DNA from: Nocardioides astragali
Lineage (GTDB): Bacteria > Actinomycetota > Actinomycetes > Propionibacteriales > Nocardioidaceae
Length of the DNA stretch: 64,000 bases
Reading direction: 5' to 3'
Assembly: GCF_024436375.1 (NCBI RefSeq)
Contig: NZ_JAFMZM010000003.1
Span: forward strand, 515,627-579,626
A program made the translations under genes and the position numbers. The notes below the pieces were generated by a model. It saw only the letters and a program-made list of their open reading frames with translations. It was not told the origin of the DNA and ran no database searches. Positions within the stretch are counted from its first letter, which is position 1, and each line of letters begins with the position of its first letter. Below, piece by piece: positions 26,426-34,082 of this stretch.

Positions 26426-26551
26426 TCAGGCGGCCTGGGTGCGGGCGGTCGCGGGGACCGACCAGCGTGCCTCCATGTGGGTGCGACCCGACGCATCCGT
26501 GACCGTCACCCAGGTGCAGACCGGCGCCCCGGTCATCTCTTGCTTGCTCAT
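26426..26551 (-). CDS. Small hypothetical protein (41 aa)
   Basis: An ATG at 26551 follows gggaggtg with 5-nt spacing and opens a 41-codon frame: MSKQEMTGAPVCTWVTVTDA, then a second half with HMEARWSVPATARTQAA. The strong ribosome binding site, the terminator right after the stop and the protein-like composition support a real gene. One cysteine (C12) and several aromatics suggest a small folded or binding peptide. I do not recognise a family. It has its own transcription unit between yceI and the glmS operon. Confidence 0.65.
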   Translation of the reverse strand: MSKQEMTGAPVCTWVTVTDASGRTHMEARWSVPATARTQAA

Positions 26552-26797
26552 GTGACACCTCCCGTTCACTTACTGTTCACCCAAGATAGCACCTCCCCAC
26601 CAGCGCACCATCGTTTCGCGGGAAATGCGCGGCCATGCCCCACTTGGGCCCCTATGTCTGCCCACCCTGGGTCCGGATGCCCCACCTGGGACTGCTGTGA
26701 CGATGTCGACGGACCGCCACGGCGGTTCCGAGTCGCGTTCTTGCCCGATTTCGGGCAGGAAGTTGCTGTTGACGACGTCCGGGGACATGATCGAACC

Positions 26798-27058
26798 GTG
26801 CCCGACCCCGCTCTCGTCTCCCACGTCGTCGCCACCACGTCGTTGACGCCCGGAGAGGCCGCCCGGGTGGTCGAGGACGTGATCGCCTTCCACGCCCAGT
26901 CGGTGGAGGAGTACGTCCGGGACCGGCATGCGCGCCTCAAGACGTACGGCGCCAAGAACCCCGAGATCTTCGCGGTCATCGCCGAGGAGCTGCGCGAGCG
27001 GGTGGTGGCTGCCCCTGAGCTCTCGGAGCGGCAGCTGCGCCGGATCGTCTACGGATAA
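26798..27058 (+). CDS. Hypothetical protein upstream of glmS (86 aa)
   Basis: The start is GTG 26798 (VPDPALVSHVVATTSLTPGE); the longer open frame to 26402 crosses the antisense small gene and is rejected. The product is helical and charged, ending LRERVVAAPELSERQLRRIVYG. No signal, membrane segment or known motif is visible. It ends 21 bp before glmS and is probably cotranscribed with it, so a role tied to amino-sugar or cell-wall supply is possible but unproven. The 245 bp upstream (26552-26797) hold no other gene that I can support. Confidence 0.75.
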   Translation: MPDPALVSHVVATTSLTPGEAARVVEDVIAFHAQSVEEYVRDRHARLKTYGAKNPEIFAVIAEELRERVVAAPELSERQLRRIVYG

Positions 27059-27079
27059 CGACTACGGACAGGAGAGACC

Positions 27080-28903
27080 ATGTGTGGAATCGTCGGCTAC
27101 ATCGGGCGCCAGGACGCGGCTCCCGTCGTGCTCGAAGGCCTGACCCGGCTCGAGCACCGCGGCTACGACTCGGCCGGCGTCGCCGTCCTGGGTGGCCGGG
27201 GGCTCCGGGTGGCCAAGCAGGCCGGCCGGGTGCGCGAGCTGACCGACGTGCTGCCCAAGCGCTTCGCCGGCACCACCGCCATCGGCCACACCCGCTGGGC
27301 CACGCACGGCCCGGCGACCGACGCCAACGCCCACCCGCACGTCGACGAGACCGGGCGCGTGGCCGTCGTGCACAACGGCATCATCGACAACTCCGCCGCG
27401 CTGCGTGCCCAGCTCACCGACGCGGGGGTGACGCTGGCCAGCGACACCGACACCGAGGTGGTGGCCCACCTGGTCGCGCGGAGCGAGGCCGACACCCTCG
27501 AGGGCAAGGTGCGTGACGCGCTCCGCGTCGTCGTCGGCACCTACGGGCTGGCCGTGCTGCACGCCGACTTCCCCGACCGCATCGTCGTCGCGCGCAACGG
27601 CAGTCCGCTGGTGGTGGGCGTGGGTGACAAGGAGATGTACGTCGCCTCCGACCTCGCCGCACTGGTGCGGCACACGACGACCGTCGCGATGCTCGACGAC
27701 GGCGAGATGGCCACCGTGACCGCGTCCGGCTTCAGCACGATGCGGCACACGGACCTCTCCTCGACCGGCAAGACCGCGACGCAGGTCGACATCGACGCGG
27801 CGGCGTACGAGGCCGGCGACCACGAGTCCTACATGCGCAAGGAGATCCTCGAGCAGCCGACCACCGCCCAGGCGGTGCTGCGCGGCCGGCTCGACGAGCG
27901 CTTCGGCACCGCGCACCTGGGCGGCCTCGAGATGGACGCTCGCGACCTCCGGGCGGTGCGCCGCGTGAAGATCCTGGGCTGCGGATCTGCCTACTACGTC
28001 GGACAGATGGGAGCGGGGCTCATCGAGGAGCTCGCTCGGATCCCCGCCGACGCCGAGGCCGCCAGCGAGTTCCGCTACCGGGACCCGGTCATCGAGCCCG
28101 ACACCCTCTACGTCGCGGTGAGCCAGTCCGGGGAGACCATCGACACCCTGCTCGCCGTGCAGGAGGTACGCCGCAAGGGCGGGCGCTGCGTCGGTCTGGT
28201 CAACGTGGTCGGCTCCGCGATTGCCCGCGAGTGCGACGGCGGCATCTACCTGCACGCCGGCCCCGAGGTGGCGGTGGCCAGCACCAAGGCGCTCACCAAC
28301 ATGTTCCTCGGCTTCGCCCTCCTGGCGCTCCAGCTGGGACGCGTCCGCGACCTCTCGATCGCCGACGGCAAGCGGCTGGTCGCGGGACTGGAGAGGCTGC
28401 CCGGCCAGATCGAGGAGATCCTGGCCGGCGAGGCCGACCTGGTCGAGGTCGCGAAGGAGCTGGCCGAGGCTCGCAGCCTGTTCTTCATCGGCCGCGTGCG
28501 CGGCTTCCCGGTGGCACGCGAGGGCGCCCAGAAGTTCAAGGAGATCAGCTACCGCCACGCCGAGGCCTACCCGACGTCCGAGCTCAAGCACGGCCCGCTC
28601 GCGCTGATCGACCCCGAGGTGCCGACGGTGGCGCTGGTGCCCCGCGACGAGCTGACCGAGCGCAACATCGGCGCCCTGCACGAGATCGACGCACGGCACG
28701 GCCCGCTGGTCGTGATCACCCACGATGAGGTCGACCTCGGGGCCATCGGCGCTCGCCGCATCGACGTACCCCGCAACGAGCCCGAGCTGGACCCGATCCT
28801 GCTCACCATCCCGCTCCAGCTGCTGGCCTACCACGCGGCCCAGCACCTGGGTCACGACATCGACAAGCCGCGCAACCTGGCGAAGTCGGTCACGGTGGAA
28901 TGA
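27080..28903 (+). CDS. glmS: Glutamine--fructose-6-phosphate aminotransferase (isomerizing)
   Basis: This 607-aa protein has the expected length (about 609) and begins MCGIVGYIG, with the N-terminal nucleophile C2 of the glutaminase domain; RLEHRGYDSAG and HTRWATHG follow. Two SIS isomerase domains come after ~residue 285 (GCGSAYYVGQMG; VSQSGETIDTL) and the C-terminus ends KPRNLAKSVTVE. It makes glucosamine-6-phosphate from fructose-6-phosphate and glutamine, the entry to UDP-GlcNAc for peptidoglycan. An aggag site lies 8 nt upstream. No glmS ribozyme is visible. Confidence 0.97.
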   Translation: MCGIVGYIGRQDAAPVVLEGLTRLEHRGYDSAGVAVLGGRGLRVAKQAGRVRELTDVLPKRFAGTTAIGHTRWATHGPATDANAHPHVDETGRVAVVHNGIIDNSAALRAQLTDAGVTLASDTDTEVVAHLVARSEADTLEGKVRDALRVVVGTYGLAVLHADFPDRIVVARNGSPLVVGVGDKEMYVASDLAALVRHTTTVAMLDDGEMATVTASGFSTMRHTDLSSTGKTATQVDIDAAAYEAGDHESYMRKEILEQPTTAQAVLRGRLDERFGTAHLGGLEMDARDLRAVRRVKILGCGSAYYVGQMGAGLIEELARIPADAEAASEFRYRDPVIEPDTLYVAVSQSGETIDTLLAVQEVRRKGGRCVGLVNVVGSAIARECDGGIYLHAGPEVAVASTKALTNMFLGFALLALQLGRVRDLSIADGKRLVAGLERLPGQIEEILAGEADLVEVAKELAEARSLFFIGRVRGFPVAREGAQKFKEISYRHAEAYPTSELKHGPLALIDPEVPTVALVPRDELTERNIGALHEIDARHGPLVVITHDEVDLGAIGARRIDVPRNEPELDPILLTIPLQLLAYHAAQHLGHDIDKPRNLAKSVTVE

Positions 28904-28906
28904 GCT

Positions 28907-29056
28907 GTGCCTTCTTGCGCCTCCGCTTCGCTTCGGCGCGTGTCCGCGGCGCTGTTAGCCCGCTCGTTCGTCGTCGTTGCCGCGCCCTCCCCCGCTTCGC
29001 TCCTCCGGGCACAGCCCTCCTCCTGCACTCCCGGGCGCGCCGCGGACGAAACCCCT
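28907..29056. repeat. 150-bp dispersed intergenic repeat, copy A
   Basis: Bases 28907-29056 match 46406-46555 in the same orientation over 150 bp, by eye about 90% identical, including gcgcctccgcttcgcttcgg and a 65-bp central block without a difference. It begins directly after glmS. A degenerate inverted copy of its first 30 bp follows at about 29093-29122. Open frames through it are low-complexity and differ between copies, so it is not coding. The rest of the 370-bp gap holds a 12-bp palindrome (gacctgcaggtc, ~29063) and a terminator. Confidence 0.85.
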
Positions 29057-29139
29057 GACGGTCGACCTGCAGGTCGGCGACCGGGTCACGAGCGCGCGGA
29101 CACGGGCGAAGCGGAGCGAGCCCCATCAAAATGGACTGG

Positions 29140-29173
29140 GCGCCCCTCGCCGCATGGGGTCGGCAAGGGGCGC
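29140..29173. terminator. Bidirectional terminator between glmS and glpD-like gene
   Basis: gcgcccctcgccg (29140-29152) pairs with cggcaaggggcgc (29161-29173) over 13 positions with one mismatch. It sits between the convergent glmS and glycerol-3-phosphate dehydrogenase genes. Confidence 0.75.
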
Positions 29174-29274
29174 GCCGTGGAGAACCATCCCACCTCGCCC
29201 ATCCGGTGTCCGAGGTTCACCTGAAGTGCCGGGCGTTTTTGCTCCCCACCTTGACCGGGCCTACGAAAAGGCTT

Positions 29275-30822
29275 TCAGGCCGTGGTCTGCCGGGAGGTTG
29301 CCACGAGCTCCAGGGCTCGGGTCGCGAGCGGTTCGGCGACCGTGCGATCGGCCGGCACCAGGCCCACGCGCACCCGCCGGTCGAGGAGGTCGTCGACGTC
29401 GTGCGCGCCCTCGTCGGTGACCGCGAAGACCAGCTCGGCGAGGGTCACCGCGACGTCGTCCGAGGCGGGCTCGAGCAGCTCGTCGGCGGGCAGCCCGGTG
29501 ACCTCGCTGGCCGTGCCCAGGACCAGGTCGGCGTCGGTGCCGAAGCGTCGTACGAGCCGGGCGGGGGCGGTCGATCGGCGCAGCGCCACCGGGGCGGCGG
29601 CGCCGAGCAGTGGCAGTGAGGCGGTCCGGCACGGCCCGGCGGGCAGCCGGCCGGCGGCAACGATCGCGTCGAGGGTGTCCTCGGCCATCCGCCGGTAGGT
29701 CGTGAGCTTGCCGCCGACGACCGTGGTCACCCCGGTCGGCGAGGTGAGGATGGCGTGCCGGCGGGAGAGGTCGGCCGTCGTGTCCGTGCCCGCGACCTCC
29801 AGCAGCGGCCGGAGCCCGGCATAAGCGCCGACCACGTCCGAGCGCGCCGGGGGTGAGGAGAAGGCCGAGGCCACCACGTCGAGCAGGAACCCGATCTCGG
29901 CCTCGCTCGGCGTCGGCACGTCTGGCACGGGACCGGTGACGGGCTCGTCGGTGAGGCCGACGTAGATGGTGCCGTCGGGCTGCGGGAGCACCATCGCGAA
30001 GCGAGCGGTCGTCCCCGGGATCGGCACCATCACCGCGACCCTGGTGTGCGGCAGCGTCGAGCCGCGCAGCACCAGGTGCGTGCCGCGGCTCGGCCGGAGC
30101 CTCACCTGCTCGTCCAGGTCGCCGGCCCACACGCCCGTCGCGTTGACGACCGCGCCGGCGCGCACGACGCGGGTCTCGCCGGTGAGCTCGTCGCGCAGGT
30201 CGACGCTCGACCCCGTGGCGCTGCGCACCCTGGCACGCGTACGCACGTGGGCGCCGTACGACGCCGCGGTGCGGGCGACGGTGACGACGAGGCGCGCGTC
30301 GTCCTCGAGCTGCCCGTCCCAGGCGAGCAGTCCTCCACGGAGGGTGTCGGCGCGCAGCGACGGCGCGAGGCTGAGGGTCTCGGTGGCGTTGAGCCGCCGC
30401 GGGTGGGGGAGGGTGCGGGCGGTCGTGTGCGCGGTGCGCCGGAGCACGTCGCCGGCGTGCAGGCCCGCCCATGTCATCGCCGTTCGAGTGCGCGACATCG
30501 CGTCGTTGACCGGCGTCAGCATCGGCAGCGGACGGGTCAGATGGGGCGCGGTGACGTCCATCAGGATGCCCCGCTCGATCGCGCTCTCGCGGGCGATCGA
30601 GAGCTGTCCCTGGGCGAGGTAGCGCAGGCCCCCGTGCACGAGCTTGGACGACCAGCGCGAGGTCCCGAAGGCCAGGTCGTGGGCGTCCACGGCGAGCACG
30701 CTCAGGCCCCGGGTCACCGCGTCGAGCGCCACCCCTGCCCCGGTGACGCCGAGGCCGACGACCACGACGTCGACCTCGTCGGGGACCCCGGCCAGGCCGG
30801 GAGTGATCCGGGTCCCGGTCAC
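29275..30822 (-). CDS. glpD: FAD-dependent glycerol-3-phosphate dehydrogenase/oxidase
   Basis: The GTG start at 30822 overlaps the TetR stop by 4 nt. The 515-aa protein has an N-terminal dinucleotide motif VVVVGLGVTGAGVALDAVTRGL (residues ~19-40), then GTSRWSSKLVHGGLRYL, the conserved GlpD signature. A second signature lies near residue 375 (VVGGKLTTYRRMAEDTLD), and a helical C-terminal domain follows. It oxidises sn-glycerol-3-phosphate to dihydroxyacetone phosphate at the membrane and feeds electrons to quinone. It is coupled to a TetR gene and opposite an AgpS-like flavoprotein. Confidence 0.93.
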   Translation of the reverse strand: MTGTRITPGLAGVPDEVDVVVVGLGVTGAGVALDAVTRGLSVLAVDAHDLAFGTSRWSSKLVHGGLRYLAQGQLSIARESAIERGILMDVTAPHLTRPLPMLTPVNDAMSRTRTAMTWAGLHAGDVLRRTAHTTARTLPHPRRLNATETLSLAPSLRADTLRGGLLAWDGQLEDDARLVVTVARTAASYGAHVRTRARVRSATGSSVDLRDELTGETRVVRAGAVVNATGVWAGDLDEQVRLRPSRGTHLVLRGSTLPHTRVAVMVPIPGTTARFAMVLPQPDGTIYVGLTDEPVTGPVPDVPTPSEAEIGFLLDVVASAFSSPPARSDVVGAYAGLRPLLEVAGTDTTADLSRRHAILTSPTGVTTVVGGKLTTYRRMAEDTLDAIVAAGRLPAGPCRTASLPLLGAAAPVALRRSTAPARLVRRFGTDADLVLGTASEVTGLPADELLEPASDDVAVTLAELVFAVTDEGAHDVDDLLDRRVRVGLVPADRTVAEPLATRALELVATSRQTTA

Positions 30823-31421
30823 GAGGTCGGCCCCGGCTCGAGGGAGGCAGTGACCAGTCGGGCGTACTCCGCATCGAGGTCCGCGAGTGAGATGCCGTGG
30901 TCGGTCATCGTCATCGCCGAGAACACGAAGCCGTGCGCGGCCAGGGTGAGCGAACGCGCCATCAGGAGGGCGTCGCCCGCGCGGATGGCGCCGGACGTCT
31001 GACCGCTCTCGATCTCGGCGGCCAGGATCTCGATCAACGCCTCCTGGGAGCGGCCGCGACGGGACAGGAGGTAGGGGAGCATCAGGTCGGGGTCGAGCTC
31101 GACGATGCGGACGAACAGCTCGTTGTCGCGCAGGGCCCGCACGGTGGACAGCGCGGCCGCCGCGATGCCCGCAGGAGTGGTGGTGTCAGCCGCGGCGACC
31201 CGGGTGGCGGCGGCGATCCCCACCCACTCGCGGGTCATCAGGTCCCCGAGCAGCGAGCCCATGTCGGACCAGGCGCGGTAGATCGTCATCCGGGAGACGC
31301 CGGCGCGCTTCGCGACCTCGGTGAGGGTCGTACGTCGCCACCCGACGTCGAGGATGCAGTCCCGGGCGGCGTCGAGGTAGGCGTCGAGCCGAGGATCAGG
31401 GGTGTGACGAAGTGACGGCAT
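30819..31421 (-). CDS. TetR family regulator
   Basis: This 200-aa protein has a TetR helix-turn-helix at ~residues 15-60 (ILDVGWRRTTLTEVAKRAGV, then SRMTIYRAW). The ligand domain has no recognised class. It is the first gene of a two-gene unit with glpD and is divergent from the AgpS-like gene with only 17 bp between start codons, so it very likely represses both directions from this shared region. The ligand may be a glycerol-phosphate or lipid intermediate (inference). Confidence 0.92.
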   Translation of the reverse strand: MPSLRHTPDPRLDAYLDAARDCILDVGWRRTTLTEVAKRAGVSRMTIYRAWSDMGSLLGDLMTREWVGIAAATRVAAADTTTPAGIAAAALSTVRALRDNELFVRIVELDPDLMLPYLLSRRGRSQEALIEILAAEIESGQTSGAIRAGDALLMARSLTLAAHGFVFSAMTMTDHGISLADLDAEYARLVTASLEPGPTS

Positions 31422-31438
31422 GTGTCACACTGTAACGC
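31422..31438. promoter_or_regulatory. 17-bp divergent promoter/operator region
   Basis: Only gtgtcacactgtaacgc separates the ATG of the TetR gene from the ATG of the AgpS-like gene. It contains the 9-bp palindrome gtgtcacac and is flanked by gcatg/catgc. With no room for leader sequences, both mRNAs are probably leaderless, and the TetR protein may bind here over both promoters. Confidence 0.6.
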
Positions 31439-33019
31439 ATGCGCCCGTCACCCACTGCCGAGATGCACCCCCAGCGCTGGGGAGACCCGGCTGCCGCGAC
31501 CGACCTCCCCGAGTCCGCGCTCGGCCTCGTCGAGCTGGCGTTCGGCCGCCAGGACCGTCCCGCGACGAGCGGGGCCACGCCGCCCGCGTCCGCGCTCCCC
31601 GCGCGCCTGCTGGAGGGGTTGCGGGAGATCGTCGGGCCCGAGCACGTCCTCGTCGACGACGCGACCCGCACCCTTCGTACGCGCGGCAAGTCCACCCCTG
31701 ACCTGTTGCGCGCGCGTGCGGGCGACTTCACCGACGCTCCCGACGCGGTGGTGCGTCCCGACGGGCACGTCGAGGTGGCGGACGTGCTGGCGTGGGCGCA
31801 CGAGCACCGCGTGGCGGTCGTGCCGTTCGGCGGCGGCACCTGTGTGACCGGTGGTCTCGCGGCCCGGCGCGACGGCTTCGCCGGCCTCGTCAGCCTGGAC
31901 CTGGTCCGGATGAAGCGCCTGCTCGCCGTCGACGAGGTCTCGATGACCGCGACCCTGCAGCCGGGGCTCCGCGGTCCCGAGGCCGAGGCGCTCCTCGCCG
32001 CGCACGGCCTCACGCTCGGTCACTACCCCCAGTCGTATCTGCACGCCTCGATCGGCGGCTTCGCGGCCACCCGGTCCAGCGGGCAGTCGAGCGCCGGCTA
32101 CGGCCGCTTCGACGCGATGGTCGTCGGTCTCACCGCAGCGACGCCGACCGGGTCGCTCGACCTCGGCTCCTCTCCGGCCAACGCAGCCGGTCCCGACCTG
32201 CGCCAGCTGCTCCTCGGCTCCGAGGGGGCCTTCGGCGTCATCACCTCGGTGACCGTCCGGGTACGTCGCGCGCCCGAGGTCACGACGTACGAGGGGTGGC
32301 GCTGGCCGTCCTTCGACGCCGGCTCCGACGCGATGCGCACCCTCGCCCAGGCCGGGCTGATGCCCACGGTCCTCCGGCTCTCCGACGAGTCCGAGACCGC
32401 GATCAACCTGGCCGACCCGTCGTCGATCGGCGGCGCCGACGATCCCGGCTGCCTGATGATCACCGGCTACGAGGGCACCGCCGAGCAGGTCGCGGTCACG
32501 CGGGCGGCGGTGTCCACCGTCCTCGAGGGACTCGGTGGCACCGGGCTCGGCACCGAACCGGGGGAGAAGTGGTCGCGCGGGCGCTTCGACGCTCCCTACC
32601 TCCGCGACGCGCTGCTCGACCAGGGCGTCCTCGTCGAGACCCTCGAGACCGCGACGTTCTGGTCCAACCGCCGGCGGCTCCACGCCGAGGTCAGGGAGGC
32701 ACTGCAGTCGTCGCTCGGCGACGGCTCCCTGGTCCTGTGCCACATCTCCCACGTCTACGAGACCGGCTGCTCGCTCTACTTCACCGTCGCCGCCCGCCAG
32801 GCCGAGGACCCGCTCGCCCAGTGGCAGGCCGCGAAGGTCGCGGCGAGCGACGCGATGATCGCCGCGGGCGCGACCATCACCCACCACCACGCCGTCGGCA
32901 CGGACCACAAGCCGTGGTTCGCCCAGGAGATCGGGGAGGTCGGGGTGCGGATGCTGCGCGCGGTCAAGGCCGAGGTCGACCCGGCGGGGATCCTCAACCC
33001 GGGCGTGCTGATCCCTTGA
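31439..33019 (+). CDS. FAD-binding oxidase, alkylglycerone-phosphate-synthase-like
   Basis: This 526-aa VAO/PCMH-type flavoprotein has the FAD-binding core VVPFGGGTCVTGG (~residues 128-140), HASIGGFAATRSSGQSSAGYG, and a C-terminal THHHAVGTDHKPW. This histidine-rich stretch and the overall order match AgpS-like enzymes, which in eukaryotes make the ether bond of alkylglycerone phosphate. In actinobacteria such genes sit beside glpD and a TetR gene as here, and their substrate is not established. Glycolate oxidase is the less likely alternative. Confidence 0.88.
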   Translation: MRPSPTAEMHPQRWGDPAAATDLPESALGLVELAFGRQDRPATSGATPPASALPARLLEGLREIVGPEHVLVDDATRTLRTRGKSTPDLLRARAGDFTDAPDAVVRPDGHVEVADVLAWAHEHRVAVVPFGGGTCVTGGLAARRDGFAGLVSLDLVRMKRLLAVDEVSMTATLQPGLRGPEAEALLAAHGLTLGHYPQSYLHASIGGFAATRSSGQSSAGYGRFDAMVVGLTAATPTGSLDLGSSPANAAGPDLRQLLLGSEGAFGVITSVTVRVRRAPEVTTYEGWRWPSFDAGSDAMRTLAQAGLMPTVLRLSDESETAINLADPSSIGGADDPGCLMITGYEGTAEQVAVTRAAVSTVLEGLGGTGLGTEPGEKWSRGRFDAPYLRDALLDQGVLVETLETATFWSNRRRLHAEVREALQSSLGDGSLVLCHISHVYETGCSLYFTVAARQAEDPLAQWQAAKVAASDAMIAAGATITHHHAVGTDHKPWFAQEIGEVGVRMLRAVKAEVDPAGILNPGVLIP

Positions 33020-33032
33020 CCGCGATCGGCCT

Positions 33033-33094
33033 GAGTCGAGTGCTCAGCCCGTCGTGTTCCAGGCGGACCAGCGCACTCAACTGGGCGAGATGTC
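33033..33094. repeat. 62-bp hairpin repeat, copy 1
   Basis: Bases 33033-33094 match 33325-33386 over 62 bp with 8 differences, same orientation. Each copy can fold: gagtgctc near its start pairs with gagcactc (gcgcactc in this copy) further on, around a gtgttccac core. It directly follows the AgpS-like gene. Confidence 0.8.
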
Positions 33095-33324
33095 CACCGG
33101 CGGAAGCCGACGATGCTCTGGTTCTCGTGGTCGCTCAGCATCATGGGCGCTGGAACGAAGTGCGGGACGTGGTGGTGGAGCCACGTCTCATGCACGTCGT
33201 AGCTGCGACCGGAGTAGTCGTAGCGCGCCTTTCGTGTCCAGACCGCCCGACCCGGAGGCAGCATCTCGAGGCCGGTCCTCCCACGCCTCGCGGCCGCGCA
33301 GGAGCAGGAGACGTTGATCCGCTC
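33095..33324 (-). pseudogene. Possible gene remnant between two hairpin repeats
   Basis: The 230 bp between the two 62-bp repeats read on the minus strand as protein-like sequence, not low-complexity: RKARYDYSGRSYDVHETWLH, followed by further His-Val-Pro-rich residues and MMLSDHENQSIVGF. The frame has an ATG at 33264 but no stop of its own; it runs through repeat copy 1 into the antisense of the AgpS-like gene, so it is not an intact gene. I do not recognise the family. Together with the repeats this explains the 349-bp gap. Confidence 0.35.
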
Positions 33325-33386
33325 GAGTCGAGTGCTCAACCCGTCGTGTTCCACGCCGACCCGAGCACTCAACTCGCGGAGATGTC
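33325..33386. repeat. 62-bp hairpin repeat, copy 2 (overlaps pirin 3' end)
   Basis: This is the second copy of the repeat described at 33033. Here the inverted repeat gagtgctc/gagcactc is perfect and extends to about 12 bp. It overlaps the last six codons of the pirin gene and probably also serves as its terminator. Confidence 0.8.
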
Positions 33387-34064
33387 GTCGAAGGACCACA
33401 CCAGCAGCTCGGTCTCCTCGCTCGCCCGCACGACGTGGCCCGGCTCGTCCGTGATGCGTACGGCGTCGCCGGCCCGCAGCGACCTCCCGCCTACAGAGAC
33501 CGCACCGGTGGCGGCGAACACGTGCTGGCGCGGGTCCTCGGGCAGCGCGACCGACTGGCCGGGCGCGAGCCTGGCCACCAGCAGACGGGCGCCGCGGGTG
33601 CCGATCGGCAGGCCGGTCCCGCCCACCACCTCGGCCGGTCCGGAGACCGGGGCCGGCGCCTCGCCCAGGACGTACGACGGCTCGGCGCCCGGCTCGGTCG
33701 GCACCAGCCATGCCTGGAGGAACCGGCAGCGCCCCGACGACGCGTCGGCGACCTCGCTGTGCCGGATGCCCGACCCGGCCGAGAGCACCTGTGCCCGGCC
33801 GGCCTCCACGACGTGGCGGGCTCCGGTCGAGTCGGTGTGTACCAGCGCCCCCTCGAGCACCCACGTGACGATCTCGAGCTCGGAGTGCGGATGCTCCGGA
33901 TAGCCCGCCCCGCGGTCCAGGACGTCGTCGTTGTGGCAGACCAGAGGCCCGAAGCCGAGGTTGGCGGGGTCGTAGTGCGGACCGAAGGAGAACGAGTGCT
34001 GCGTCACCCGGCCCTCGTCGGTCGAGGACGACCTCTGCGAAGCGGCGTACAGGGCCATGGACAT
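33369..34064 (-). CDS. Pirin family bicupin protein
   Basis: The start is ATG 34064 (MSMALYAASQR), with a second ATG two codons later. The 231-aa protein shows the pirin N-terminal cupin: SFGPHYDPANLGFGPLVCHNDDV, YPEHPHSELEIVTWVLEGALVHTDS (metal ligands H-x-H and E) and a GSGIRHSE motif. Pirins bind Fe and some act as quercetinases. The C-terminal cupin is weaker, as usual. Its 3' end lies inside a repeat. It is divergent from the GH1 gene with about 18 bp between. Confidence 0.92.
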   Translation of the reverse strand: MSMALYAASQRSSSTDEGRVTQHSFSFGPHYDPANLGFGPLVCHNDDVLDRGAGYPEHPHSELEIVTWVLEGALVHTDSTGARHVVEAGRAQVLSAGSGIRHSEVADASSGRCRFLQAWLVPTEPGAEPSYVLGEAPAPVSGPAEVVGGTGLPIGTRGARLLVARLAPGQSVALPEDPRQHVFAATGAVSVGGRSLRAGDAVRITDEPGHVVRASEETELLVWSFDDISAS

Positions 34065-34082
34065 GCCGATATCTTCGCGGAT

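Noticed and set aside
27000..27079. A glmS ribozyme upstream of glmS.
   Set aside because: Only 21 bp separate glmS from the preceding gene, and no ribozyme core is visible.
28905..29420. Several overlapping frames of 80-150 codons after glmS.
   Set aside because: They run through the 150-bp repeat and a terminator, are extremely Arg/Ser/Pro-rich and are not kept between the two repeat copies.
31439..33019. Calling the flavoprotein a glycolate oxidase subunit (GlcD).
   Set aside because: The His-rich THHHAVGTDHKPW end and the glpD/TetR neighbours fit the AgpS-like group better.
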